DNA of 64,000 nucleotides from Pseudomonas solani (GTDB lineage: Bacteria > Pseudomonadota > Gammaproteobacteria > Pseudomonadales > Pseudomonadaceae): the NCBI RefSeq assembly GCF_026072635.1, contig NZ_AP023081.1, positions 5,204,501-5,268,500 on the forward strand, in the 5' to 3' direction. The position numbers and the translations under genes are program-made. The notes under the pieces are model-generated. The model ran no database searches and had not been told where the DNA came from. It was given only the letters and a program-made list of their open reading frames with translations. This document shows, one piece after another, positions 20,099-28,596 of the stretch; position 1 is the first letter of the stretch; each line of letters opens with the position of its first letter.

Positions 20099-21054
20099 TG
20101 GCACGCATCCTCACGCTCACCCTCAACCCGGCGCTGGACCTCACCCTGCGCCTGCCGCGCCTGGAGCCCGGTGCGGTCAACCGGGGCCAGGCGCTGGTCA
20201 GCCACGCCGCCGGCAAGGGCCTCAACGTCGCCCAGGTGCTGGCCGACCTGGGCCACTCCCTCAGCGTCAGCGGCTTCCTCGGCGCCGGCAACGCCCAGCC
20301 CTTCGAAGCGCTGTTCGCCCGGCGCGGCTTCCACGACGCTTTCGTCCGCGTCGAGGGCGAAACCCGCAGCAACCTCAAGCTGGCCGAAGACGACGGCCGC
20401 ATCACCGACATCAACGGCCCCGGGCCGGAGGTGGACGCAGCGGCAAAAGACGAACTGCTGCGCCGCATCGACGCCCTGGTGCCCGGGCACGACCTGGTGG
20501 TGGTGGCCGGTAGCCTGCCACGGGGCGTGGACGCCGACTGGTTCGCTGCGCTGCTGCGGCGCCTGCATGGGCTGGGCGCACGGGTGGCGCTGGACAGCAG
20601 CGGGGCGGCCCTGCGCGCCGGGCTTGCCAGCGCGCCCTGGCTGGTCAAGCCCAACGCCGAGGAGCTGGCCGACGCCTGTGGCCGCCCTCTCGACGAGTTG
20701 GCCGCACAGGCCGAGGAGGCCGCGCGCCTGCAGGCCGCCGGCATCGAACACCTGGTGCTGTCCATGGGTGCCGAGGGCGTGCGCTGGTTCAACCGGGGGC
20801 AGGCCCTGCAGTCGCGCCCGCCCAAGGTGAAGGTGGCCAGCACCGTGGGCGCCGGCGATTCGCTGCTGGCGGGCATGGTCCACGGCCTGCTGGCCGGCTG
20901 GCCCGCCGAGCGCACCCTGGCCCACGCCACCGCCATCGCCGCCCAGGCAGTGACGCAGATCGGTTTCGGCATCAATGACCGGGCGCAACTGGCCGCGCTG
21001 GAAAGCGCGGTGCGCGTGCAGCCCGTAGAAGAACAACACGAGGTACCCCGATGA
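20098..21054 (+). CDS. fruK: 1-phosphofructokinase
   Basis: 318 residues of the PfkB sugar kinase family. N-terminal TLTLNPALDLTLRL is typical of FruK, and the catalytic signature VGAGDSLLAGMVHG with its Asp lies near residue 250. It phosphorylates fructose-1-phosphate, made by FruA, to fructose-1,6-bisphosphate. Coupled at both ends: its start overlaps the fruB stop, and its stop overlaps the fruA start. Confidence 0.95.
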   Translation: MARILTLTLNPALDLTLRLPRLEPGAVNRGQALVSHAAGKGLNVAQVLADLGHSLSVSGFLGAGNAQPFEALFARRGFHDAFVRVEGETRSNLKLAEDDGRITDINGPGPEVDAAAKDELLRRIDALVPGHDLVVVAGSLPRGVDADWFAALLRRLHGLGARVALDSSGAALRAGLASAPWLVKPNAEELADACGRPLDELAAQAEEAARLQAAGIEHLVLSMGAEGVRWFNRGQALQSRPPKVKVASTVGAGDSLLAGMVHGLLAGWPAERTLAHATAIAAQAVTQIGFGINDRAQLAALESAVRVQPVEEQHEVPR

Positions 21055-22766
21055 AATTCGCCCTTGTCACCGCCTGCCCCAATGGCGCGGTCAGCAGCCT
21101 GATCAGCGCGCGCCTGCTGGAAGGCGCCGCCCGCCGCCTGGGCTGGACACCCGGGGTGGAAATGCCCGGCGGCGAGCCCCTGTCCGCCGAGGCCGTGGCC
21201 GATGCCGACTGGGTGCTGGTGGTGAAGACCGGCCCGCTGGACCTCGCGCGCTTCGCCGGCAAGCGCCTCTACCTGGCCACCCCGGCCGAGGCCCTGCACG
21301 AGCCGCAAGCCTTCCTCCAGCGTGCCGAGCGCGAGGCCCAGGTACGGGCCGAGCAGGCCGCGCCCGTGCCTGCCGTGGCCAGTGAGCGGCCACGCCTGGT
21401 CGCCGTCACCGCATGCCCCACGGGCGTCGCCCACACCTTCATGGCCGCTGAAGCGTTGAAGCAGGCCGCCGCGCGCCTGGGCATGGAACTGCAGGTGGAA
21501 ACCCAGGGCTCGGTGGGGGCCCGCGACCCGCTGCCGGCCGAAGCCATCGCCGCTGCCGATGTGGTGCTGCTGGCCACCGATATCGAAGTGGACACCGCCC
21601 GCTTCGCCGGCAAGCGCGTCTACCGCTGCAGCACCGGCGTCGCCCTCAAGCAATCCGAAGCCACCCTGCGCAAGGCCCTGGCTGATGCCCAGGTGCAGCA
21701 GGCCGGCAAGCCCGGCAGCCCCCAGGCCGAGGGCCAGGGCGAAGCCAAAGGCGTGTACAAGCACCTGCTCACGGGCGTGTCCTTCATGCTGCCGATGGTG
21801 GTGGCGGGCGGCCTGCTGATCGCCCTGTCCTTCGTCTTCGGCATCGAGGCCTTCAAGGAGCAGGGCACCCTGGCCGCCGCGCTGATGCAGATCGGCGGCG
21901 ACACCGCCTTCAAGCTGATGGTGCCGCTGCTGGCCGGCTACATCGCCTATTCCATCGCCGACCGCCCGGGCCTGGCGCCGGGGATGATCGGCGGGCTGCT
22001 GGCCGCCACACTGGGCGCAGGCTTCATCGGCGGCATCATCGCGGGCTTCCTCGCCGGCTACTCGGCCAAGGCCATCAGCCGCTGGGTGAGGCTGCCGCAG
22101 AGCCTTGAGGCGCTCAAGCCCATCCTCATCATCCCGCTGCTGGCCAGCCTGATCACCGGGCTGGTGATGATCTACGTGGTCGGCAAACCGGTGGCCGGCA
22201 TGCTCGCCGCGCTGACCCAGTTCCTCGACGGCATGGGCAGCACCAACGCCATCCTCCTGGGCGTGTTGCTGGGCGGGATGATGTGCGTCGACCTCGGCGG
22301 GCCGATCAACAAGGCCGCCTATGCCTTCTCCGTCGGCCTGCTGGCCTCCCACAGCTACGCGCCCATGGCCGCCACCATGGCGGCCGGCATGGTGCCCCCC
22401 ATCGGCCTGGGCATCGCCTGCCTGCTGGCGCGGCGCAAGTTCGCCCAGAGCGAGCGCGAGGCCGGCAAGGCGGCGCTGGTGCTGGGGCTGTGCTTCATCT
22501 CCGAGGGTGCCATTCCCTTCGCCGCCAAGGACCCGCTGCGGGTGATCCCCGCCAGCATCGCCGGCGGCGCGCTCACCGGCGCGCTGTCGATGTACTTCGG
22601 CTGCAAGCTCATGGCGCCCCACGGCGGGCTGTTCGTCATGCTCATCCCCAACGCCATCAACCACGTGCTCGCCTACCTGCTGGCCATCGTCGCCGGCAGC
22701 CTGGTCACCGGCCTGCTCTATGCCGCGCTCAAGCGCGGCGATAGCCAGGAGTTAGTGCCCTCGTAG
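21051..22766 (+). CDS. fruA: fructose PTS transporter subunit EIIBC
   Basis: 571 residues. Two IIB-like domains come first: a degenerate one (1-105, with TACPNGAVSS) and the active one with the phospho-Cys in TACPTGVAHTFMAAEAL near residue 121. The membrane IIC domain (about 235-560) has about ten helices and the DLGGPINKAAYAF motif. It imports fructose as fructose-1-phosphate. The stop codon TAG is supplied by the left arm of a palindromic repeat at 22763. Confidence 0.95.
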   Translation: MKFALVTACPNGAVSSLISARLLEGAARRLGWTPGVEMPGGEPLSAEAVADADWVLVVKTGPLDLARFAGKRLYLATPAEALHEPQAFLQRAEREAQVRAEQAAPVPAVASERPRLVAVTACPTGVAHTFMAAEALKQAAARLGMELQVETQGSVGARDPLPAEAIAAADVVLLATDIEVDTARFAGKRVYRCSTGVALKQSEATLRKALADAQVQQAGKPGSPQAEGQGEAKGVYKHLLTGVSFMLPMVVAGGLLIALSFVFGIEAFKEQGTLAAALMQIGGDTAFKLMVPLLAGYIAYSIADRPGLAPGMIGGLLAATLGAGFIGGIIAGFLAGYSAKAISRWVRLPQSLEALKPILIIPLLASLITGLVMIYVVGKPVAGMLAALTQFLDGMGSTNAILLGVLLGGMMCVDLGGPINKAAYAFSVGLLASHSYAPMAATMAAGMVPPIGLGIACLLARRKFAQSEREAGKAALVLGLCFISEGAIPFAAKDPLRVIPASIAGGALTGALSMYFGCKLMAPHGGLFVMLIPNAINHVLAYLLAIVAGSLVTGLLYAALKRGDSQELVPS

Positions 22767-22842
22767 GATGGGTAGAGCGGAGTGAAACCCATGCGGCGGT
22801 GCCTCGCACCCGATGGGTTTCGCCGGGCTCTACCCATCCTAC
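22763..22842. repeat. palindromic repeat, family B (full copy)
   Basis: Perfect 16-bp arms GTAGGATGGGTAGAGC (22763-22778) and GCTCTACCCATCCTAC (22827-22842), with inner arms GAAACCCAT and ATGGGTTTC. It overlaps the fruA stop codon and may act as its terminator. Half copies lie at about 8741-8779 and 28196-28235. Confidence 0.85.
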
Positions 22843-22874
22843 GGACTCGTCCACCTTCCCCACGGAGCCACGCA

Positions 22875-23693
22875 ATGCCCCGCACCCTGAACAAGGACAC
22901 CCGCCTGTGCATGTCGCTGTCGGGCCGCCCCGGCAATTTCGGTACGCGCTTCCACAACTCGCTCTACGAGCAACTGGGCCTGGACTACGTCTACAAGGCC
23001 TTCACCACGGCAGACCTGCCGGCCGCCATCGGCGGCATCCGCGCGCTGGGCATCCGGGGCTGCGCGGTGTCGATGCCGTTCAAGGAAGCCTGCATCGCCC
23101 ACCTCGATGAGCTGGATTCCTCGGCGGCGGTGATCCAGTCGGTCAACACCATCGTCAACGACGACGGCCACCTCAAGGGCTACAACACCGACTACCTGGC
23201 GGTGGCCAGCCTGCTGCGCAGCCACGGCGTCGACCCGCAGGCGGACTTCGCCCTGCGCGGCAGCGGCGGCATGGGCAAGGCGGTGACCTTCGCCCTGCGT
23301 GACAGCGGTTTCGCCAACGGCACCCTGGTGGCGCGCAACGCGTCACGGGGCCAGGCCCTGGCCGCGACGTGCGGCTACGAATGGCAGGCGGAGCAGGGCG
23401 AGCTGCGCCCGCGCCTGCTGGTGAACGTGACCCCCATCGGCATGGAGGGCGGCCCCGAGGCCGGGCAGCTGGCCTTCGACGAGGCCACCATCGACGCCGC
23501 GGAGGTGATCTTCGACGTGGTCGCCATTCCCGTGGAAACCCCGCTGATCCGCACCGCCCGTGCCCTCGGCAAGCGGGTGATCACCGGTGGCGAAGTCATC
23601 GTCCTGCAAGGGGTGGAGCAGTTCGTGCTATACACCGGCATCCGCCCCAGCGCCGAACAGATCGCCGAGGCCGCCGCCTTCGCGCGCAGCTGA
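22875..23693 (+). CDS. shikimate 5-dehydrogenase-like protein
   Basis: 272 residues of the AroE family. The substrate domain has SGRPGNFGTRFHN and the catalytic-Lys motif SMPFKEA. The NADP domain shows GSGGMGKAVTFAL, and NVTPIGM follows. The N-terminus differs from housekeeping AroE (SLSGRPGNFGT in place of the usual SPSLHN-type motif), so this is probably a paralog acting on shikimate, quinate or a related compound. ATG 22875 is chosen; the upstream in-frame sequence is repeat DNA. Confidence 0.8.
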   Translation: MPRTLNKDTRLCMSLSGRPGNFGTRFHNSLYEQLGLDYVYKAFTTADLPAAIGGIRALGIRGCAVSMPFKEACIAHLDELDSSAAVIQSVNTIVNDDGHLKGYNTDYLAVASLLRSHGVDPQADFALRGSGGMGKAVTFALRDSGFANGTLVARNASRGQALAATCGYEWQAEQGELRPRLLVNVTPIGMEGGPEAGQLAFDEATIDAAEVIFDVVAIPVETPLIRTARALGKRVITGGEVIVLQGVEQFVLYTGIRPSAEQIAEAAAFARS

Positions 23694-23715
23694 GGCCGCC
23701 ACGAGGAGCACGTCG

Positions 23716-24111
23716 ATGATCAAGCAGCTTGGCAACACCCCGATCCTCCCCATCCACCGCGCCAGCTGCCACTGCGGCGCCGTGGTGCTGGAGCTGACCC
23801 TGCCGGACGGGGTGGTGGACCCGCGCCGCTGCGACTGCTCCATGTGCCGGCGCAAGGGCGCCATCGTCGCCAGCGTGCCGCTGGCCGGGCTGCGCGTGGT
23901 GCAGGGCGCCGACGTGCTCACGCTCTACCAGTTCAACACCCTCGCTGCACGGCATTACTTCTGCTCCCGCTGCGGCATCCACACCCACCACCAGCGCCGC
24001 TCCAACCCGCATCAGTACGGCTTCAACGTCGGCTGCCTGGAGGGGGTCAACCCCTTCGACCTGGGCGAAGTGCCCACCAGCGACGGGGTCAACCACCCGG
24101 CCGATCGCTGA
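23716..24111 (+). CDS. GFA family zinc-binding protein
   Basis: 131 residues of the glutathione-dependent formaldehyde-activating (GFA) fold. Zinc ligands appear as CHCGAVVLEL, CDCSMCRRKG and CSRCGIHTHH. Most family members have no proven enzyme activity, so I do not assign one. AGGAG lies 9 bases before ATG 23716, only 22 bases after the shikimate-dehydrogenase-like gene, suggesting cotranscription. Confidence 0.85.
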   Translation: MIKQLGNTPILPIHRASCHCGAVVLELTLPDGVVDPRRCDCSMCRRKGAIVASVPLAGLRVVQGADVLTLYQFNTLAARHYFCSRCGIHTHHQRRSNPHQYGFNVGCLEGVNPFDLGEVPTSDGVNHPADR

Positions 24112-24189
24112 ATGGGACCGTCTGCTGTGCCTGCGATGATTCGAGCTGAGGATTCGGCAGGATGAGCTCGTGCCGTAGGGTGTGCTGCG

Positions 24190-25476
24190 TGTTCAGCCGG
24201 GGGACATAGGTGACAGGTGTCGGGAGACATAGGTAACGCATTTAGGCTTACGGAATCCTTCGAAGAGGAGTTCGAGCGATGCCGTGGCAGGAGTGCACCA
24301 CCATGTCGATACGACGTGAATTCGTACTGTTGGCCCAACACCCGCAGAGCAACATCCGGGAGCTCTGTCGACGCTACGGCATCAGCCCCAAGACGGCTTA
24401 CAAATGGCTGGAGCGATATCAAGAACTGGGTGATTCCGCTCTGCAGGACCAATCCCGTCGTCCGCTGACGAGTCCTGGACGCAGCAGCGCCGAGCTGGAG
24501 CGAGAGGTGGTGCGCCTGCATCACCAATTCCCTTATTGGGGCGCTCGCAAGCTGCTCCATCTGTTGCCAAAGGCCATGGATCGCCCTCATCACAGCACCC
24601 TCGATGCGATTCTTCGGCGCCATGGCTGCCAGGTGCGCTATCACGCCGAGGACGTACAGGCGCCAGCTACCCATCGCTACGAGCACAAGCGGCCAAACGA
24701 GCTCTGGCAGATCGACTTCAAGGGCAACTTCCATCTTTCGGACCGCAACTCACCACGTTGCCACCCGCTGACGGTACTCGATGACCATTCACGCTTTGCG
24801 CTCTGCCTGGAGGGCTGTGAAGGGGAACGCCTGGAGCTGGTGCGCCCCAAGCTGGCCACGGTTTTCCGTCGCTATGGGCTGCCATGCCGGATAACGGCCG
24901 ACAACGGCCCGCCCTGGGGCTCAAACATCGAGGGCGGCCTATCTGCGATGGAGGTCTGGCTGATGCGCCTAGGCATCGACGTCAGTCATAGCCGCCCTTA
25001 CCACCCACAGACCCAAGGCAAGCTTGAGCGTTTCCATCAAACCCTCAAGCATGAGCTGCTGCATCGCAGCTTCAGTGACATGGAGCACTGCCAGCGCGTG
25101 ATGGACCAATGGCGAGACCAGTACAACCAACAACGACCTCATGAGGCGCTGGGCCAGTTACCACCGATATCGCGCTATCAGCCAAGCCTAAGGGCGTACC
25201 CGGAGCAATTGCCGGAAATCGAGTACGAGCCGGAGGACAAGGTGCTCAAGGTAGGGGGAACCGGACAGGTGCAATTCAAAGGGAAAAGCCGGTTCGTCGG
25301 TGGTGGGTTATTGGGCGAGCGAATCGCAATACGCCCCACCGGTGTGGATGGTGTCTACGATGTGATTTTCATCCATAAGACAATCCGCCAGTTCGACCTG
25401 AGAGAGAAGAAGTAACGACCATCAACCCGTTACCCATGTCTCCCGACAAGCGTTACCCATGTATCCCGGCTAAACA
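24190..25476 (+). mobile_element. IS481-family insertion sequence
   Basis: About 1287 bp. The ends are imperfect inverted repeats of about 49 bp, with shared features such as AGCCGGG, ACATRGGT and TGTCGGGAGACAT. Inside each end the motif GACATRGGTRAC occurs twice. One transposase gene lies between. The element interrupts a family A palindrome whose two halves flank it (24174-24189 and 25477-25536). I see no perfect target duplication. Confidence 0.88.
24279..25415 (+). CDS. IS481-family transposase
   Basis: 378 residues. N-terminal helix-turn-helix (LCRRYGISPKTAYKWLERYQ), then a DDE integrase core: first Asp in LWQIDFKG, second in ITADNGPPW, and Glu in GKLERFHQTLKHE. Appears complete. The start at 24279 (MPWQECTTM) resembles the usual start of this family and has GAGGAG 8 bases upstream; ATG 24303 is a possible alternative with its own AGGAG. 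Base composition is a little less GC-rich than its neighbours, consistent with transfer. Confidence 0.92.
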   Translation: MPWQECTTMSIRREFVLLAQHPQSNIRELCRRYGISPKTAYKWLERYQELGDSALQDQSRRPLTSPGRSSAELEREVVRLHHQFPYWGARKLLHLLPKAMDRPHHSTLDAILRRHGCQVRYHAEDVQAPATHRYEHKRPNELWQIDFKGNFHLSDRNSPRCHPLTVLDDHSRFALCLEGCEGERLELVRPKLATVFRRYGLPCRITADNGPPWGSNIEGGLSAMEVWLMRLGIDVSHSRPYHPQTQGKLERFHQTLKHELLHRSFSDMEHCQRVMDQWRDQYNQQRPHEALGQLPPISRYQPSLRAYPEQLPEIEYEPEDKVLKVGGTGQVQFKGKSRFVGGGLLGERIAIRPTGVDGVYDVIFIHKTIRQFDLREKK

Positions 25477-25666
25477 CCGTGCGCACCGCCGCTCGGTGCC
25501 TCCGGCGAGTCCCAGGTGCGCGCAGCACACCCTACGTCCGGAGTAAGGGGTGGCTTCACACTCCAAGGTTGGGTTGTGCCGCTTCCAGAACGCCAAAAGC
25601 GAAGCCACGTTCCCCAAACGCGGGTGTCAGCATCGTGATGCGACTCCGCTCCACGCACAAAACACA

Positions 25667-25699
25667 AAGGCCGCTGTCCTCCCGGAGCAGCGGCCTTTT
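25667..25699. terminator. bidirectional rho-independent terminator
   Basis: Stem AAAGGCCGCTG / CAGCGGCCTTTT around an 11-base loop, with T-rich tails on both strands. It ends the minus-strand operon 25715-26703 and could stop readthrough from the insertion sequence side. Confidence 0.8.
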
Positions 25700-25714
25700 C
25701 GTTGTCATCGCGGC

Positions 25715-25786
25715 TCAGGTGAGCAGGGCGATGAGGATGATGATCGGGATCGGGACACCCAGGAACCAGAGCAGTAGCGAGCGCAT
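25715..25786 (-). CDS. 23-residue membrane peptide
   Basis: Encodes MRSLLLWFLGVPIPIIILIA followed by LLT, a single hydrophobic helix with a Pro-Ile-Pro kink. GAGGA lies 7 bases before the ATG, and the gene is 14 bases below the stop of the larger membrane protein gene, followed by a strong terminator, so it is likely real and cotranscribed. Function unknown; it might be a small partner of the upstream protein. Confidence 0.6.
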   Translation of the reverse strand: MRSLLLWFLGVPIPIIILIALLT

Positions 25787-25800
25787 GGTCGTTTCCTCGT

Positions 25801-26703
25801 TCAGCGAAGGGGGGCGGGGCGGTGGTAGGCGAGGCTGTCGGTCACCGTGTCGCGGCTGCGGCCACCGCGGGTGGCGGCGAAGCTGGCGGTGAAGGCTCCG
25901 ATGAGCAGGGCGACGAACATCCACAGCGAGGCGTGGATGCCGGCCTTACGGGCGGCGTCGGCAGCCTGGCGGGCGTCGGTCACCGCTTGCTGGGCCATGG
26001 CGTGCACCTGCTCGACACGGGCCTGGGCCTCGGCCTGGGAGAGGTTGGTGCGCTGGGCCACCAGGCGCACCAGGTAGTCGTGGTCCTCGGGGCTCAGCTG
26101 ACCACCTTCGGCCAGGCTGCGCACGAAGATGCGCGACACCACGCCGTGGGCGGCATCGTCCACGGTGGGGGCGGGGCGATCGTCGCGGAACAGGGTGTCC
26201 ACGTAGTAGCCATAGGGGTTCTGCGCATCGTCGCTGGCACCGGGTGCGCTACCGGCGCTGGCACCGGCTGCCACGGCCGCGCCGGCCTGCACGCCGCCGC
26301 CCACCAGGTTGCCGACGGTACCCACCAGCAAGGCAGCAGTGACCAGGGTCGCCACGGCCCAGGCGAGGAAGCCGTGGGCGGTGTCGCGGAAGAACACCTC
26401 ATCACCGTGCAGGCGGCTCCAGCGCAACCTCAGGCGCCCGGCGAGGTAGCCGCCCAAGCCGGCGGCGGCCAGTTGGGTGAAGGCCAGCCAGGCGATACTG
26501 GCAAAGCCCAGCCCCTCGGCGCTGATGCCCTCGTGTTGCCAGGGCGAGATGGCCGCGAAGCCGAGGCCGAAGCCCAGCAGCACGAGGATCAGGGACAGCG
26601 CGGCGGCAGCCGCCGCGCCAGCGAATACCGCGCTCCAGGAGACGCCCGAAGCGTCGGTGACTTCCAGGGCGGTTGCGTAGGCATCAGAAGTGGTGGTGTT
26701 CAT
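25801..26703 (-). CDS. hypothetical multi-pass membrane protein
   Basis: 300 residues. Membrane segments near 25-50 (WSAVFAGAAAAAALSLILVL), 75-100, 125-150 and a C-terminal one near 265-285. Between the third and last lies a soluble stretch with a helical, Ala/Gln-rich part (AEAQARVEQVHAMAQQA). ATG 26703 (MNTTTSDAY) with AAGGA upstream was preferred to an earlier ATG. No family function is recognised. It precedes the 23-residue peptide gene in the same operon. Confidence 0.7.
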   Translation of the reverse strand: MNTTTSDAYATALEVTDASGVSWSAVFAGAAAAAALSLILVLLGFGLGFAAISPWQHEGISAEGLGFASIAWLAFTQLAAAGLGGYLAGRLRLRWSRLHGDEVFFRDTAHGFLAWAVATLVTAALLVGTVGNLVGGGVQAGAAVAAGASAGSAPGASDDAQNPYGYYVDTLFRDDRPAPTVDDAAHGVVSRIFVRSLAEGGQLSPEDHDYLVRLVAQRTNLSQAEAQARVEQVHAMAQQAVTDARQAADAARKAGIHASLWMFVALLIGAFTASFAATRGGRSRDTVTDSLAYHRPAPLR

Positions 26704-26911
26704 CGTCGTGTCCTTGTTCGGAGGCTCAACGCCGTGACCGCCAGGGGCGGCGGCCGCCGTACCTTTTTGTATGGCACTCATGGCTTTGGGTGCCGGAAGG
26801 CGAACAAAGGTTCAGGGATTATCTTGCGTGCGCCCCATGCATCGGCGTGCTGGTGCGGCGGCATCCGCTCCTCTAAAGTTCGGCGACGCTTTTTCATCGT
26901 TTGGTATCGCC

Positions 26912-28135
26912 ATGGGATTTCTGGATTTCCTGTTCAACCGCAAGCCCTCCCCGGATGACTTCGCCGTGCTCTTCGAGTCGGCTGCGCGCAAGGCCGGCTT
27001 CAAGGGTGAGCTGACCTATCGCCCCCGGGAGTTCCGCCTGGTGTATGGCGAAAGCGCCTTCTTCAACCTGCACAACGCCTACCGTGAGTACTGCAGCCAG
27101 CGTGGCGCGCGGCGCCGCGAAACCCTGAACAACTACATCGCCGCACTCTGCGAAAACCAGCGCAGCCGCGCGCTGCCCCTGGACGAGGCGCGCCCATTGC
27201 TGCTGCCGGTGATCCGTAGTCGCGGCATGATCGAAGAGCTGCGCCTGCACCAGGTGCGCACCGAAGGCGACGACCTGGACTTCAGCCCCGTCTACCTGCC
27301 CATGGGCGATGACGCCGTGGTGCTGCTGGCCATCGACCACCCCGAATCCACCGCCACCCTGGTGCAGGGCCCCGACAAGAGCTGGGGCATCACCCTGGAA
27401 GAGGGCCTGGCCATCGCCCTGACCAACCTGCGCGACACCACCGCCGACAACTTCGTCGAGGTGGTGCCGGGGCTGTTCCGGGGCGACTGGAATGACAGCT
27501 ACGACATCAGCCGCATCTTCCTGCCCGATGTGCTCGAGCGCCTGCCGCTCAAGGGCCGGCCCGTGTTCATGGTGCCCAGCCGCGAAACCCTGCTGGTGAC
27601 CGGGGATCACGACGGTCACGCGCTCGCCGCCATGGTCGAGCTGGGCCTGCAGGCGGCCAGCGAAGGCCGCGCCATCTCCACCGGGCTGTACTGCTACGAG
27701 GACGGCAAGGTGGCGACCTACCCGGTGCAGCATCCGCTGCTGCAGGCCCGCCTGGCGCGCATGCGCTACCTCACCACCAAGAACGAATACGACACCCAGA
27801 AGCACGCGCTGGACCTGATCCACCAGGAGAACAGCACCGACATCTTCGTTGCCAACTACCAGCTGTACGCCGCCCAGGAAGACCCCGACCAGCTGTTTTC
27901 CATCGCCAGCTGGACCGAGGGCGTGGACAGCCTGTTGCCCCGTGTCGACCGCCTGGTGCTGGTGCGCCCCAACGAAGACTGCAGCGACGCCGAGACCCGC
28001 GCCGTTTCCTGGGAACAGGCCATGGCGCTGCTGGGCGACCTGCTCGAAGAAGCCCCCGGTTTCTACCCGCCGCGCTACCGCACCCTCGGCTTCCCCGAAC
28101 CCAGCCGCGCCGAGCTGCTGGATGAGGTGAACTAG
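26912..28135 (+). CDS. DUF1444-like protein
   Basis: 407 residues, soluble, no signal peptide. It begins MGFLDFLFNRKPSPDDFA. The layout (an N-terminal alpha/beta part, then a central domain with DFSPVYLPMGDDAVVLLAID) recalls DUF1444/YtpQ-type proteins, whose role is unknown. ATG 26912 is chosen because the longer frame overlaps the divergent promoter. Divergent from the membrane protein gene at 25801-26703. Confidence 0.6.
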   Translation: MGFLDFLFNRKPSPDDFAVLFESAARKAGFKGELTYRPREFRLVYGESAFFNLHNAYREYCSQRGARRRETLNNYIAALCENQRSRALPLDEARPLLLPVIRSRGMIEELRLHQVRTEGDDLDFSPVYLPMGDDAVVLLAIDHPESTATLVQGPDKSWGITLEEGLAIALTNLRDTTADNFVEVVPGLFRGDWNDSYDISRIFLPDVLERLPLKGRPVFMVPSRETLLVTGDHDGHALAAMVELGLQAASEGRAISTGLYCYEDGKVATYPVQHPLLQARLARMRYLTTKNEYDTQKHALDLIHQENSTDIFVANYQLYAAQEDPDQLFSIASWTEGVDSLLPRVDRLVLVRPNEDCSDAETRAVSWEQAMALLGDLLEEAPGFYPPRYRTLGFPEPSRAELLDEVN

Positions 28136-28435
28136 CCGGCCTGGCCCAACACTGCTGCGCTCGATGTGGGGGCGCGCCGCGGCTGGCGGCTTTCGTAGGA
28201 TGGTGTAGAGCGAAGCGAAACCCATGCGGCGGCGGTGGCAGCAACCCCCGGGCGACCGAACAGCACCGTGTTTGAGGGCAGGCGTCACAACCAACAGCGA
28301 ACGCAGAAAGCGCCTTATGGAAAACGCCTACAAGGCAACGCCGTTGCGAGCCTACAAAGGGCTTGGATAGGGTTCCGCCGCTGCTTTCCACAGAAAGCGG
28401 TCGGGTGTGGAAGCCTGGGTAACAATGGAAATTGT
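28136..28435. other. spacer with half palindrome, no gene seen
   Basis: A half copy of the family B palindrome sits at about 28196-28235 (GTAGGATGG to AACCCATGCGG). After it, a small hairpin GCTTTC-CACA-GAAAGC lies at about 28384-28399. No supported open frame on either strand. Confidence 0.6.
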
Positions 28436-28596
28436 GCGCGCCATAGCGACGTCTGGCGTCGGCAGTCTATGGCGGACCGTGTGAGTGGGCTCGCGCCCAG
28501 CCGGTTTTCGCGTGATTTCCCCGGTACTTCCACCTCGCACGGTCCGCCACCCTTCATGCAGTAGGTGGCGGCTCTATCACAGGATGGAGTACTGCC
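28436..28596 (+). promoter_or_regulatory. structured 5' leader of the Bro-N gene with competing hairpins
   Basis: Hairpin 1: GCCATAG (28440) with CTATGGC (28467), inner stem CGACG/CGTCG. Hairpin 2: an 11-bp stem GGCGGACCGTG (28471-28481) with CACGGTCCGCC (28538-28548), enclosing TGGGC-TCGC-GCCCA. Hairpin 3: CCGCCACC (28544-28551) with GGTGGCGG (28563-28570). Hairpins 2 and 3 share bases 28544-28548, so they exclude each other. The gene's ribosome site GGATGGAG follows. The arrangement looks like an attenuator or cis-regulatory RNA; DNA-level roles are also possible. Confidence 0.5.

Noticed and set aside
17111..20104. 997-codon open frame on the minus strand opposite fruB
   Set aside because: It mirrors the codon-position GC bias of fruB, has low-complexity His/Gln/Gly content and no family pattern. 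The plus-strand gene has clear EIIA, HPr and enzyme I motifs.
20010..22664. 884-codon minus-strand frame opposite fruK and fruA
   Set aside because: Spans several real genes with coupled starts and shows no domain; a shadow of GC-rich coding DNA.
24185..25481. Clean target site duplication of the IS481 element
   Set aside because: The five bases on each side (CTGCG and CCGTG) are not identical, so I do not claim one.
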